The notes: generated by a model from the sequence alone, not told the origin. Shown: positions 1 to 6,135, counted from the stretch's first letter. The stretch: 7,948 nt of DNA from an uncultured Bacilli bacterium (GCA_947632355.1 CANROY010000049.1:1-7948); one strand, 5' to 3'. Numbers and translations are program-made.

Positions 1-1248
1 GCAAATGCAGTTATACTAGTAGATAATGAGAAAGCAAAGACATTAAAAGCAGGAGATAAAATAGAAGAAAACGAAATCGAAAGTTATTTTGTATGGATAC
101 CGAAATATAAATATAAATTATGGGATTTAGGAGAAACATATACCGAATTATCAAGTGAACTATATGAAGAAAAATCACATGCCATTGAAATAAAATTTGG
201 AATAATAGATACTAGTGATGAAAATCTTGGAGAATGTGAAACACCAGGAACATCTGGAGATAGCGGAAATTGTGAAGTAGGAGATTGGATGACACATCCT
301 GCGTTTACAGCGTTTGAAGGTTCAAAAGGATTCTGGGTAGGCAAGTTTGAAACAGGATATAATCAAAATAATGATAATTCATTAACTGATACAACTAGTT
401 GGACTGAACCAAATGCACAAAAAGATGAAAATAACTCAACAAAAGTAATCATCAAACCGAATGTATATAGTTGGAGGTCTATAACAGTAGGTAATGCATT
501 TAAAACAAGTTATAACTATCAAAGAGAATTAGATAGTCATATGATGAAGAATACAGAATGGGGAGCAGTAGCTTATCTTTCACATTCTAAATATGGAACA
601 TGTGAAAATGATAAATGTTCAGAAATACGAATCAATAATAATCATTATTTTGTTACAGGATATGCAGCAAGCAAAGAACCAACTATTGGATATACAGGAA
701 AAAGTGAAAATGGAAATGAATATGAAAATGTTGTTCCAAATAAAAATGGTACATATGGCTATCATTATGGAAATTCGAATAGTAAAGTAGCAAGCACTAC
801 CGGGAATTATACGGGCATTTATGATATGAGTGGTGGTGCTTGGGAATATATGGCGAGTCCTATGACTAATTCTAGTAATCCAACATCAGCAAATGAAATT
901 TCATTTAAAGATAGCAAATTAGTGCAGGAAGATATACCAAATTTAAGTTATGTTGATTTGTATTCAACAGGAACTGAAACACAATATAATAGAAGAATCT
1001 TAGGAGATGCCACAGGAGAAATGGGACCATTTGTTCAAACAACTTATGGTACGCAAACTAGAAAGATAGGTTCTTGGCATAGCGATGAGGCTTGGTTTGT
1101 GAACTCTACTAATCTTTGGTTCAGTCGTGGTGGCTTTTTCATGTCCGGTACTGGTGATGGTGTCTTTACTTTTGGTCACGACGCAGGTAAAAGCAACACT
1201 AGTCTTGGCTTCCGTATCGTCCTAATACCAACCAATGAGGCCATGTAA
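1..1248 (+). CDS. FGE-sulfatase/C-type-lectin-like surface protein, 5' end missing
   Basis: The reading frame is open from the first base, so the true start lies upstream; 415 residues are visible. Seen: a YFVWIPKYKYKL segment at residues 29-40, HPAFTAF near residue 98, a YDMSGGAWEY block around W281 that resembles the GNVWEW signature of FGE-sulfatase/SUMF domains, and a tail with RGG at 376-378 and GFRIVL at 403-408. Together these indicate a C-type-lectin-like fold of the SUMF group. From memory, relatives in gut Firmicutes often begin with a prepilin-like or secretion segment, which cannot be tested here. The last ~60 codons use GGT/GGC for Gly and CGT for Arg, whereas upstream Arg codons are AGA, AGG or CGA and Gly is mostly GGA. 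This abrupt change suggests a separately evolving cassette, possibly a variable region (see findings). The stop overlaps the next gene's start. A ligand-binding or adhesion role is inference. Confidence 0.8.
   Translation, partial: ANAVILVDNEKAKTLKAGDKIEENEIESYFVWIPKYKYKLWDLGETYTELSSELYEEKSHAIEIKFGIIDTSDENLGECETPGTSGDSGNCEVGDWMTHPAFTAFEGSKGFWVGKFETGYNQNNDNSLTDTTSWTEPNAQKDENNSTKVIIKPNVYSWRSITVGNAFKTSYNYQRELDSHMMKNTEWGAVAYLSHSKYGTCENDKCSEIRINNNHYFVTGYAASKEPTIGYTGKSENGNEYENVVPNKNGTYGYHYGNSNSKVASTTGNYTGIYDMSGGAWEYMASPMTNSSNPTSANEISFKDSKLVQEDIPNLSYVDLYSTGTETQYNRRILGDATGEMGPFVQTTYGTQTRKIGSWHSDEAWFVNSTNLWFSRGGFFMSGTGDGVFTFGHDAGKSNTSLGFRIVLIPTNEAM
1072..1246 (+). other. candidate variable region (diversity-generating-retroelement-like) at the 3' end of the lectin-fold gene
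   Basis: Encodes the tail from GSWHSDEAWF through RGG to GFRIVL. Across the 27 codons from 1126 to 1206, 24 end in T or C (exceptions ATG, GCA, AAA) and adenine is only 15 of 81 bases, while upstream coding DNA is strongly A-rich. A-to-N mutagenesis of AAY codons would leave NNY codons and lower adenine. A lectin-fold C-terminus is the usual place for such a region. No template repeat or reverse transcriptase is in the window, so this is a hypothesis; domain-level recombination could give the same composition break. Confidence 0.4.
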
Positions 1249-1448
1249 TGAATCTAAAAGAAATAAGAAAATCAAGTGGACTTACACAAACCGAACTTGC
1301 TAAAAAACTTGGCGTTACCCAACAACAGTATTCACGTTATGAAGTAGGAACTAACAAAATAACACTAGAAATGTTTTTAAAAATACTTACCATTTGTAAC
1401 TATCAAGTAAAAGTAGAAAAATGTAAAAATGTTGACACAAACAAGTAG
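1248..1448 (+). CDS. small XRE-family helix-turn-helix protein
   Basis: A 66-residue protein that is essentially a single HTH_3 domain: MNLKEIRKSSGLTQTELAKK, then GVTQQQYSRYEVG as the recognition-helix region, then LEMFLKILTICNYQVKVE. It should bind DNA, probably as a dimer, and act as a transcriptional regulator; its operator is unknown. The start overlaps the preceding stop as TAATG, and a GAGG at 1237-1240 lies 7 nt before the ATG, so translation is probably coupled to the lectin-like gene. No partner domain such as a toxin or peptidase is fused to it. It could equally be the antitoxin-like or Cro-like remnant of a larger element, but no toxin gene is adjacent. Confidence 0.85.
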   Translation: MNLKEIRKSSGLTQTELAKKLGVTQQQYSRYEVGTNKITLEMFLKILTICNYQVKVEKCKNVDTNK

Positions 1449-1465
1449 ATTTTTCTACTTTTTTT
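1443..1465 (+). terminator. intrinsic terminator after the XRE gene
   Basis: AAGTAGA (1443-1449) pairs with TCTACTT (1454-1460) around a TTTT loop, and the T run continues to 1465. The TAG stop codon of the XRE gene sits inside the left arm. Confidence 0.7.
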
Positions 1466-1535
1466 AAAATTTAGAAAGAAATTAAGATGAAAAAAAAGGA
1501 AATCACAAATTCGCGGTGTATATATAAGAGTAGAG

Positions 1536-1558
1536 GGAAGTATTTATTTTGTACTTCC
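1536..1558 (+). other. hairpin in the leader of the Rpn-family gene
   Basis: GGAAGTA (1536-1542) and TACTTCC (1552-1558) form a perfect 7-bp stem with a 9-nt loop, extendable by weaker pairs. Only three T residues follow before AAAA, so it would be a poor intrinsic terminator. It lies about 20 nt upstream of the ribosome binding site and may protect the gene from readthrough or shape its leader. The function is not established. Confidence 0.45.
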
Positions 1559-1576
1559 TTTAAAATGAAAAAGATT

Positions 1577-1583
1577 GGAGGTG
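1577..1583 (+). promoter_or_regulatory. ribosome binding site that fixes the Rpn-family start
   Basis: GGAGGTG followed by five A residues precedes the ATG at 1589. An in-frame ATG at 1487 has no comparable site, and the extra 34 residues it would add do not look like the family. Confidence 0.8.
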
Positions 1584-1588
1584 AAAAA

Positions 1589-2149
1589 ATGAAACAGGAA
1601 GTTTTGGTTGATAAAGAAATAAATTTGCAAAATGATTGCTTGTTCAAAGCTTTTATGACAAACCCAAATAGTAGAGAGATGGTTTCAAGTGTCATAAGTG
1701 AATTAACAGGGATTGATAAAAAGTTACTTCTAAATGCCACCTATATAGGTGGAGAAGAAATAGCAAAGAAAAATATGCAAGAGAAAAAACAAGCAACGGA
1801 TATGACCATAAGAATTAATGATCACATGCAAATTATTGTAGAGATGAATCAATTCTATACACAGGATATTTTTGATAAAAGTAGTTTATATGCAATGAGT
1901 CGAATCGTAGAAACCACAAAACCAAAGAAAATGTATGGGGGAATCATCTTAATCAATATCGATAACTTTAATCTTTTTGAAACAAAGAAACCCATCATAG
2001 AATTCTATATCCAAGATGAAGAAGGACATATAGAAACAAAGAGTTATAAATCCATCCATATAATACTTGAAAATTGTAAAGAAAGTACCTATAATGTAGG
2101 TAAAGAAATAAAGAAGTTTGCTGAGTTTTTAAAAGAAGAAACAACATAA
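1589..2149 (+). CDS. Rpn/PD-(D/E)XK nuclease family 'transposase', N-terminal nuclease part
   Basis: 186 residues carrying the nuclease domain of the Rpn/PD-(D/E)XK transposase-like family, which is linked to recombination-promoting DNA cleavage. Seen: NLQNDCLFKAFM at 12-23, the typical opening (usually 'ND..FK..F'); D71 in ATDMTIRI and E85 with N87 in IIVEMNQ as likely metal-binding residues, N replacing the usual Q; and the helix YAMSRIVE at 101-108. The frame stops at TAA 2147, and the family's C-terminal half continues in the -1 frame from about 2131 through 2436. Joined, the two parts give about 282 codons, close to the family's usual length. Either this is an indel-damaged gene or the T TTA AAA heptamer at 2128-2134 permits ribosomal frameshifting. 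No flanking inverted repeats were seen, so the element is not shown to be mobile. Confidence 0.75.
   Translation: MKQEVLVDKEINLQNDCLFKAFMTNPNSREMVSSVISELTGIDKKLLLNATYIGGEEIAKKNMQEKKQATDMTIRINDHMQIIVEMNQFYTQDIFDKSSLYAMSRIVETTKPKKMYGGIILINIDNFNLFETKKPIIEFYIQDEEGHIETKSYKSIHIILENCKESTYNVGKEIKKFAEFLKEETT
2128..2134 (+). other. T TTA AAA heptamer in slippery phase
   Basis: The zero frame reads ttT TTA AAA GAA, so the heptamer has the X XXY YYZ phase needed for a -1 slip. The -1 frame is the one that encodes the family's C-terminal half and stays open from here to 2436. No downstream pseudoknot or strong hairpin is evident, and such heptamers arise by chance in AT-rich DNA. Confidence 0.35.
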
Positions 2150-2187
2150 GCAAACTAAGGGAGAAGTATAGGGGAGATGAAGAATAT

Positions 2188-2436
2188 ATGTCAGTCATCA
2201 GAACGGTTGAGGAGTTAAGCAAAGATCCAGAATTTGCAGGGTACTATGATATCGAAGAGAAGCATCGTCAACAACTAGAGAGTGCAAAAGAAACAGGAAT
2301 TGGTGAAGGTGAACATAATAAAGCTATTTCTACTGCGAAGAAATTATTGCAAATGGGATTAGGAACTCCAGAAGAAATAGTAGAAGCAACCGGTTTATCT
2401 CTAGAAGAAGTAAATCTTTTGAAAGAAGAAAATTAA
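2188..2436 (+). CDS. Rpn/PD-(D/E)XK family, C-terminal part in a shifted frame
   Basis: 82 residues from the first ATG in this frame: MSVIRTVEELSKDPEFAGYY, an EEKHRQQLESAKETGIGEGE helix, then AKKLLQMGLGTPEEIVEATG and LSLEEVNLLKEEN, the HTH-like tail common in this family. The frame is open further upstream (KLREKYRGDEEY precedes the ATG), showing that it is the continuation of the nuclease gene and not an independent gene. GGGGAG at 2171-2176 is 11 nt from the ATG, a poor ribosome binding site, so separate translation would be by reinitiation at best. Best read as the second half of a frameshifted gene spanning 1589-2436. Confidence 0.65.
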   Translation: MSVIRTVEELSKDPEFAGYYDIEEKHRQQLESAKETGIGEGEHNKAISTAKKLLQMGLGTPEEIVEATGLSLEEVNLLKEEN

Positions 2437-2450
2437 TTCTTCTTTTTTTT
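2422..2450 (+). terminator. intrinsic terminator overlapping the end of the Rpn-family gene
   Basis: AAAGAAGAA (2422-2430) pairs with TTCTTCTTT (2437-2445) around the 6-nt loop AATTAA, which contains the TAA stop; the T run extends to 2450. The stem is AT-rich and only moderately stable. Confidence 0.6.
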
Positions 2451-2481
2451 GCCCAAATTCATAAAATTTACTAGTGATACT

Positions 2482-3417
2482 ATGAAAGAACTATTAAAAA
2501 ATTATTACAATGTTTATGATATCGATATTATTGAAAATACTGTATTTAGTTATTTTGTCTTTCAAAACAAAAAATATTTGTTTATGCCCTACCTACGAAG
2601 TGAAGAAGAGTTTAAAGATTTACTTCAGTTAAATGGTGAACTTATCAATAAAGGATTTCCTACAGGTAAGTTTATTGCCAATAAAGAAAATTCCTATTTT
2701 ACTTTTTATAATGGCAAACGATATGTTCTTTTAGAAATGGATTTAAATAATCACACGGAATATAATGTTTTGGATATGATTCGTTTTACAGACCAATTAG
2801 TAGTGAATAACACCAAAACCATCCTCTATCGCAATCATTGGGCAGAGTTATGGAGTTCTAAAATTGATTACTTTGAGTACCAAATAAGACAACTTGGTAA
2901 AGATAAACCTGTTATTCTAAATAGTTTTAGTTACTATGTGGGTCTTGCTGAAAATGCTATTTCTTATGTCAATAGTACCAACCAGAAATACCAGAAAACT
3001 CCTAACGAAAAAATTACTTTGCAAAGAAAAAGAGTGGTGTTTCCCAATATTACTTTAAACTATTTTAATCCTTTATACTATGTTATCGATATCGAAATGC
3101 GTGATGTTGCATCCTACTTTAAATCTTTATTTTTTAATTCGTATGAAGATTTATGGATTGAAGTGAATGCCTATTTAAATACTAGAAAGTTAAGTCTCTA
3201 TGGTTATCAAATGCTCTATGCAAGACTTCTTTATCCATCCTTCTATTTTGATGTTTATGAAAAAGTAATGGAAAAAGAGTTAGAGGAAGAGGCTTTACTT
3301 CCCATCATTAATAAAGTAGATGACTATGAACTCTTCTTAAAAGATATGTATGTTTTACTATCTAAGTATGCTCCTATTGAAAGAGTAGAATGGTTACTTG
3401 AAAAAAAGGAATCATAA
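2482..3417 (+). CDS. CotS/YutH-like protein (degenerate kinase-like fold)
   Basis: 311 residues from this ATG. The opening MKELLKNYYNV, the segment NHWAELWSSKIDYFEYQIRQ (about 45 residues before mid-protein), FNPLYYVIDIEMRDVASYFK in the middle, and LYGYQMLYARLLYPSFYFDV near the end resemble the YutH branch of the CotS family, whose members share the aminoglycoside-phosphotransferase/choline-kinase fold. The canonical Brenner HGDLxxxN motif is not visible (LQRKRVVFPN stands near its place), so catalysis is doubtful; VIDIEMRD may be the DFG-like region. In Bacillus such proteins are tied to the spore coat, but sporulation cannot be inferred here. The start is uncertain: a TTG at 2449 adds 11 residues but lies inside the upstream terminator's T run, and neither start has a clear ribosome binding site. 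The gene converges with the NifU-like gene and overlaps it by 6 nt. Confidence 0.6.
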   Translation: MKELLKNYYNVYDIDIIENTVFSYFVFQNKKYLFMPYLRSEEEFKDLLQLNGELINKGFPTGKFIANKENSYFTFYNGKRYVLLEMDLNNHTEYNVLDMIRFTDQLVVNNTKTILYRNHWAELWSSKIDYFEYQIRQLGKDKPVILNSFSYYVGLAENAISYVNSTNQKYQKTPNEKITLQRKRVVFPNITLNYFNPLYYVIDIEMRDVASYFKSLFFNSYEDLWIEVNAYLNTRKLSLYGYQMLYARLLYPSFYFDVYEKVMEKELEEEALLPIINKVDDYELFLKDMYVLLSKYAPIERVEWLLEKKES

Positions 3418-3642
3418 CTCAACGTTTACAATTCCTTCTATTTCGGGTATTTCATTTTGTAACATAGCAAGGATAGAATTTTTTAAGGTAAAATCTTGAT
3501 CCATACACTCTACACAATGTCCTTTTAATTTAACATATACAAAATGGTCTTCATATTTAATAAATTCTATATCTCCACCATCCATATTGAGATAAGGACG
3601 GATTTCTTCAATTAAACTTTTAATTTTCTCTTCTAATTCCAT
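3412..3642 (-). CDS. NifU-like C-terminal-domain protein (Fe-S cluster scaffold)
   Basis: 76 residues, the usual size of a stand-alone NifU C-terminal domain (YutI/Nfu type). Such proteins assemble or carry [4Fe-4S] clusters in the cytoplasm, bridging two subunits through a CxxC pair. Seen: IRPYLNMDGGDIEFI with DGGD at 21-24, KLKGHCVEC with C43 and C46, and FTLKNSILAMLQNEIPEIEG. An AGGTGA-type site (plus-strand complement at 3649-3654) precedes the ATG at good spacing. A TGTTATAAT extended -10 lies just upstream and faces this gene. The TGA stop overlaps the end of the convergent YutH-like gene, leaving no room for a terminator between them. The lack of suf or isc genes nearby fits the Nfu carrier type. 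Confidence 0.88.
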   Translation of the reverse strand: MELEEKIKSLIEEIRPYLNMDGGDIEFIKYEDHFVYVKLKGHCVECMDQDFTLKNSILAMLQNEIPEIEGIVNVEL

Positions 3643-3661
3643 TAGACATCACCTAGGCATT

Positions 3662-3670
3662 ATTATAACA
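3662..3670 (-). promoter_or_regulatory. extended -10 promoter for the NifU-like gene
   Basis: Minus strand TGTTATAAT, an extended -10 with a consensus TATAAT hexamer and no good -35. Predicted initiation near 3655 gives a leader of about 13 nt that starts almost at the ribosome binding site. Confidence 0.45.
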
Positions 3671-3698
3671 ATGTTTCCCTTAAAAAGAAAGAAATACG

Positions 3699-3707
3699 TG
3701 GTATAAT
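3699..3707 (+). promoter_or_regulatory. extended -10 promoter for the S1-murD-lipoprotein operon
   Basis: TGGTATAAT, a consensus -10 with the TGN extension; a weak -35-like TTAAAA lies at about 3680. Predicted initiation near 3714 is followed by GAGGTG at 3718-3723, 6 nt before the ATG at 3730. Confidence 0.6.
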
Positions 3708-3729
3708 AAATGTATACGAGGTGTAAGGT

Positions 3730-4089
3730 ATGTATCAAGTAGGAGATATTATAGAAGGAACGGTTACAGGTGTATCCAATTATGGTGCTTTTGTAAACGT
3801 TGATGATAAATATAGTGGACTTATTCATATATCAGAGATATCCAATCATTATGTAAAAAATGTACTCGATTATGTTCATGTTGGAGAAAATATTTTATGT
3901 GAAGTTTTAGACATTGATGAAGAAATTAAACATTTAAAACTTTCTATTAAAAATATTAATTATAAGTTAATTCCAAGATATGGAAAGATTAAAGATACCA
4001 AAAATGGTTTTAAACCTTTACAAATGAAATTACCGATATGGATAAGAGAAAAATTAAAAGAAATCGAAGAACAAGAAAATGATAAGTAG
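3730..4089 (+). CDS. S1-domain RNA-binding protein (YugI/CvfD-like)
   Basis: 119 residues: an S1 OB-fold domain at about 3-75 followed by a short basic/acidic tail. Seen: GDIIEGTVTGVSNYGAFVNV at 5-24, GLIHISEIS at 30-38, and a KLSIK strand end at 70-74, all typical of the small S1 proteins named general stress protein 13/YugI or CvfD in Firmicutes. These bind RNA or ribosomes and act as post-transcriptional regulators; the exact target is unknown. The tail contains FKPLQMKLPIWIREKLKEIE, ending in charged residues. It is first in an operon with murD (18-nt gap) and has a clear promoter and GAGGTG site, so it may be the growth-linked leader gene of the cell-wall operon. Confidence 0.85.
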   Translation: MYQVGDIIEGTVTGVSNYGAFVNVDDKYSGLIHISEISNHYVKNVLDYVHVGENILCEVLDIDEEIKHLKLSIKNINYKLIPRYGKIKDTKNGFKPLQMKLPIWIREKLKEIEEQENDK

Positions 4090-4107
4090 AAAGGGTGTTT
4101 TCTATCT

Positions 4108-5439
4108 ATGATTGAAAATAAAAAAGTCTTTATTTTGGGAATGGCTAGAAGTGGTATTAGTATTGCCAAACTTTTAAGTAAGTATCATAACGAAATTGTG
4201 ATTAGTGATACGAAAGAACAAGAAGAAAGTACGGTAAAAGAACTAGAAGCTTTAGGAATTCAAGTGGTGATTGAAGAACAACAAGAGACTTTGGTAGATA
4301 AACGTTTCTCAGTTTTAATTAAAAATCCTGCAATTCGTAAAGACCATCCTGCAGTTTTAAAAGCCAAGAGTTTAGGAATAGAAGTCATGAATGAAATGGA
4401 GGCTTGTTTTTCTCTTATACCTGCATCAACTACTATTATAGGTATAACGGGTTCGAATGGAAAAACAACAACGACAACGATTACGTATGAACTTTTAAAA
4501 ACGCTTAGTCGACCTGTTTACTTAGCAGGAAATATTGGAATTCCCCTTGCATCTGTTGTAGAAGAAATAAAAGAGGATGCCTTACTGGTGATGGAAATAT
4601 CTGACCACCAATTAATGGACATTCAAAACTTTAAAACAAATATTAGTGTTCTTACGAATTTAAGTGAAGTTCATACGGATTTTCACGGTTCTTACGAAGC
4701 ATATAAAAACGCTAAAAAACGTATTTTTAATCTTCATACTTCTAGTGATATTGCTATTTTAAATAAAGAAAATGAAGATGTTTTACGTTTAACAAAAGAC
4801 ATTCCATCCAAAAAATATTATTTTTCTTCTAAAGAGAAGGCCGATATTTATTTAGAGGATGATAAAATTATTTGGAATGGAGAAGAAGTTATTAAGACAA
4901 GTGCTATTCAAATTAAAGGGATCCACAATTACGAAAACTGTATGGTTGCCATTTTGATTGCCAAACTTTTTGGGGTGACGAATGCGGCGATTCAAAACTT
5001 TTTAGGTACATTTAAAGGAGTAGAACACCGTATTGAATATGTAAGAACTTTAAAAGGAAGAAAGTTTTATAATGATTCTAAAGCTACGAATAATGAATCG
5101 ACGATTATTGCGTTAAATTCTTTTCAAGAGGATACCATTTTAATTATGGGAGGATTAGATCGTCATATTCCTTTTGACGCCATTGCTCCATCCTTAACCC
5201 ACGTAAGATGTATTATTTCTTATGGAGAAACAAAGGAAATAATTAGTGCATTTGCGAGTGTTAATCATATAGAAAGTATCGTTGTAGATACTTTAGAGAT
5301 AGCAGTAAAAAAAGCCTATGAAATGAGTGAAGAAGGCGATGTGATTCTATTAAGTCCGGCGTGTGCTTCTTGGGACCAATTTAAAGACTTTGAAGAACGT
5401 GGAGATATGTTTAAGAATGTCGTTAATGCTTTAGAATAA
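4108..5439 (+). CDS. murD: UDP-N-acetylmuramoyl-L-alanine--D-glutamate ligase
   Basis: 443 residues, normal for MurD. It adds D-glutamate to UDP-MurNAc-L-alanine with ATP in the cytoplasmic stage of peptidoglycan synthesis. Seen: a Rossmann-type N-domain (KVFILGMARSGISIAKLL, 6-23); the P-loop GSNGKTT at 115-121; GNIG at 141-144; EISDHQL at 163-169, where most MurD proteins have SSFQL; NLSEVHTDFHGS at 184-195 in place of the DHLDRH type; K203 in NAKKRIF as the probable carbamylated lysine; HNYEN at 273-277; HRIE at 307-310; DSKATN at 323-328; and SPACASWDQF...FEERG at 416-432. AAGGGTG at 4091-4097 lies 10 nt before the ATG. No other mur or fts gene is adjacent, so the usual dcw cluster is split in this organism. 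It is the middle gene of the S1-murD-lipoprotein operon. Confidence 0.95.
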   Translation: MIENKKVFILGMARSGISIAKLLSKYHNEIVISDTKEQEESTVKELEALGIQVVIEEQQETLVDKRFSVLIKNPAIRKDHPAVLKAKSLGIEVMNEMEACFSLIPASTTIIGITGSNGKTTTTTITYELLKTLSRPVYLAGNIGIPLASVVEEIKEDALLVMEISDHQLMDIQNFKTNISVLTNLSEVHTDFHGSYEAYKNAKKRIFNLHTSSDIAILNKENEDVLRLTKDIPSKKYYFSSKEKADIYLEDDKIIWNGEEVIKTSAIQIKGIHNYENCMVAILIAKLFGVTNAAIQNFLGTFKGVEHRIEYVRTLKGRKFYNDSKATNNESTIIALNSFQEDTILIMGGLDRHIPFDAIAPSLTHVRCIISYGETKEIISAFASVNHIESIVVDTLEIAVKKAYEMSEEGDVILLSPACASWDQFKDFEERGDMFKNVVNALE

Positions 5440-5457
5440 GTTAAGGAATGAAGTTTA

Positions 5458-6069
5458 ATGAAAAAAATAAAATATGGACTACTTGCTATACTCTTTTTCT
5501 TTGCTTGTGGGTGTAGTAAAGAAGATTATTCGAGTTATCAACATTATGATTTACAAGAAAACAATAAAATACAGTATGCTTATCTAGATGAAAATGGAAA
5601 AACACAAAATTATTATTTAGCAGATATGACAACGGATGATGATAAAACGATAGGAGAAACAAGGTCAGGATTCTTTTATCAAGTAGGGGAACAAGACTTT
5701 ATTTTACTAGAAGAGTTTTACCCTGCTCGTACGGATTTTAACAATAAAGATAATTTAAGTAACTATAATTATTTCTATGAAAATAAATTTTATAAAGTAG
5801 ATGCTCCTGAATTTTTAAGTATTACAGAATATGTACTCGATAAAGAAAAAATAGAAAAGAAAAGTCTTCCTTTTGTTTTACCAAGTGATATGACGTATGA
5901 TCGATTTTCTATCGAACAAATTTATAAAATAGAAGATAATTTTCTTTATCTTAGTGTTTTGACTTATAAATACGACGAAAGTCTATCTACAAGTGTTGAT
6001 TTTAAATGCTCTTTAGATAACTATAATTGTGAAATTGATCAAAAAAGTTATTCCAATGTACTGGAATAA
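5458..6069 (+). CDS. small predicted lipoprotein, function unknown
   Basis: 203 residues beginning MKKIKYGLLAILFFFACGCS: two lysines, a hydrophobic stretch at 6-16 and a lipobox-like A-C-G-C with C19 the probable lipidated residue (C17 is the alternative). The mature part is rich in Tyr, Asp, Asn and Lys and has two further cysteines near the end in FKCSLDNYNC; I recognise no domain. It should be anchored on the outer face of the membrane. AAGGAATG begins at 5443, with the AAGGA core 10 nt before the start. It follows murD by 18 nt and is the last gene of the operon; the strong hairpin at 6043 includes its stop. Co-transcription with murD suggests, but does not show, an envelope role. Confidence 0.75.
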   Translation: MKKIKYGLLAILFFFACGCSKEDYSSYQHYDLQENNKIQYAYLDENGKTQNYYLADMTTDDDKTIGETRSGFFYQVGEQDFILLEEFYPARTDFNNKDNLSNYNYFYENKFYKVDAPEFLSITEYVLDKEKIEKKSLPFVLPSDMTYDRFSIEQIYKIEDNFLYLSVLTYKYDESLSTSVDFKCSLDNYNCEIDQKSYSNVLE

Positions 6070-6084
6070 CTTTTAACTTTTTTT
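6043..6084 (+). terminator. strong intrinsic terminator closing the S1-murD-lipoprotein operon
   Basis: A perfect 13-bp stem, AAAAGTTATTCCA (6043-6055) with TGGAATAACTTTT (6062-6074), and a 6-nt loop; T runs at 6071-6074 and 6078-6084 follow. The TAA stop of the lipoprotein lies in the right arm, so the hairpin encodes the protein's last residues. Confidence 0.85.
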
Positions 6085-6123
6085 AATCTTGTTTTCATCT
6101 ATCTTCTATGCTATTCTTTTGAT

Positions 6124-6129
6124 AGGAGG
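6124..6129 (+). promoter_or_regulatory. ribosome binding site selecting the ATG at 6136
   Basis: AGGAGG abuts an ATG at 6130 (no spacing, unusable) and is 6 nt from the in-frame ATG at 6136, which is therefore the start. Confidence 0.85.
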
Positions 6130-6135
6130 ATGGCT

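Noticed and set aside
84..344. Minus-strand open frame inside the lectin-like gene
   Set aside because: It lies wholly opposite a recognisable coding frame and has no family features.
593..790. Plus-strand open frame in another phase of the lectin-like gene
   Set aside because: Low-complexity Met/Ile-rich translation typical of a shadow of A-rich coding DNA.
1487..1588. Upstream in-frame ATG extending the Rpn-family protein by 34 residues
   Set aside because: It lacks a ribosome binding site, the added residues do not resemble the family, and the segment contains a leader hairpin; GGAGGTG points to 1589.
1471..1740. Minus-strand open frame over the start of the Rpn-family gene
   Set aside because: Phe/Leu/Ser-rich antisense shadow with no recognisable motif.
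1995..2222. Minus-strand open frame across the frameshift region
   Set aside because: Antisense shadow; hydrophobic only because it is the complement of charged codons.
1487..2450. Complete insertion sequence around the Rpn-family gene
   Set aside because: No terminal inverted repeats or target-site duplication could be found by eye; the family often occurs without such ends.
3960..4169. Minus-strand open frame across the S1/murD junction
   Set aside because: Overlaps two well-supported genes and shows no family features.
6086..6123. Promoter TTGTTT-17-TATTCT for the second lipoprotein
   Set aside because: Poor hexamers, and the predicted start would fall on the ribosome binding site itself.
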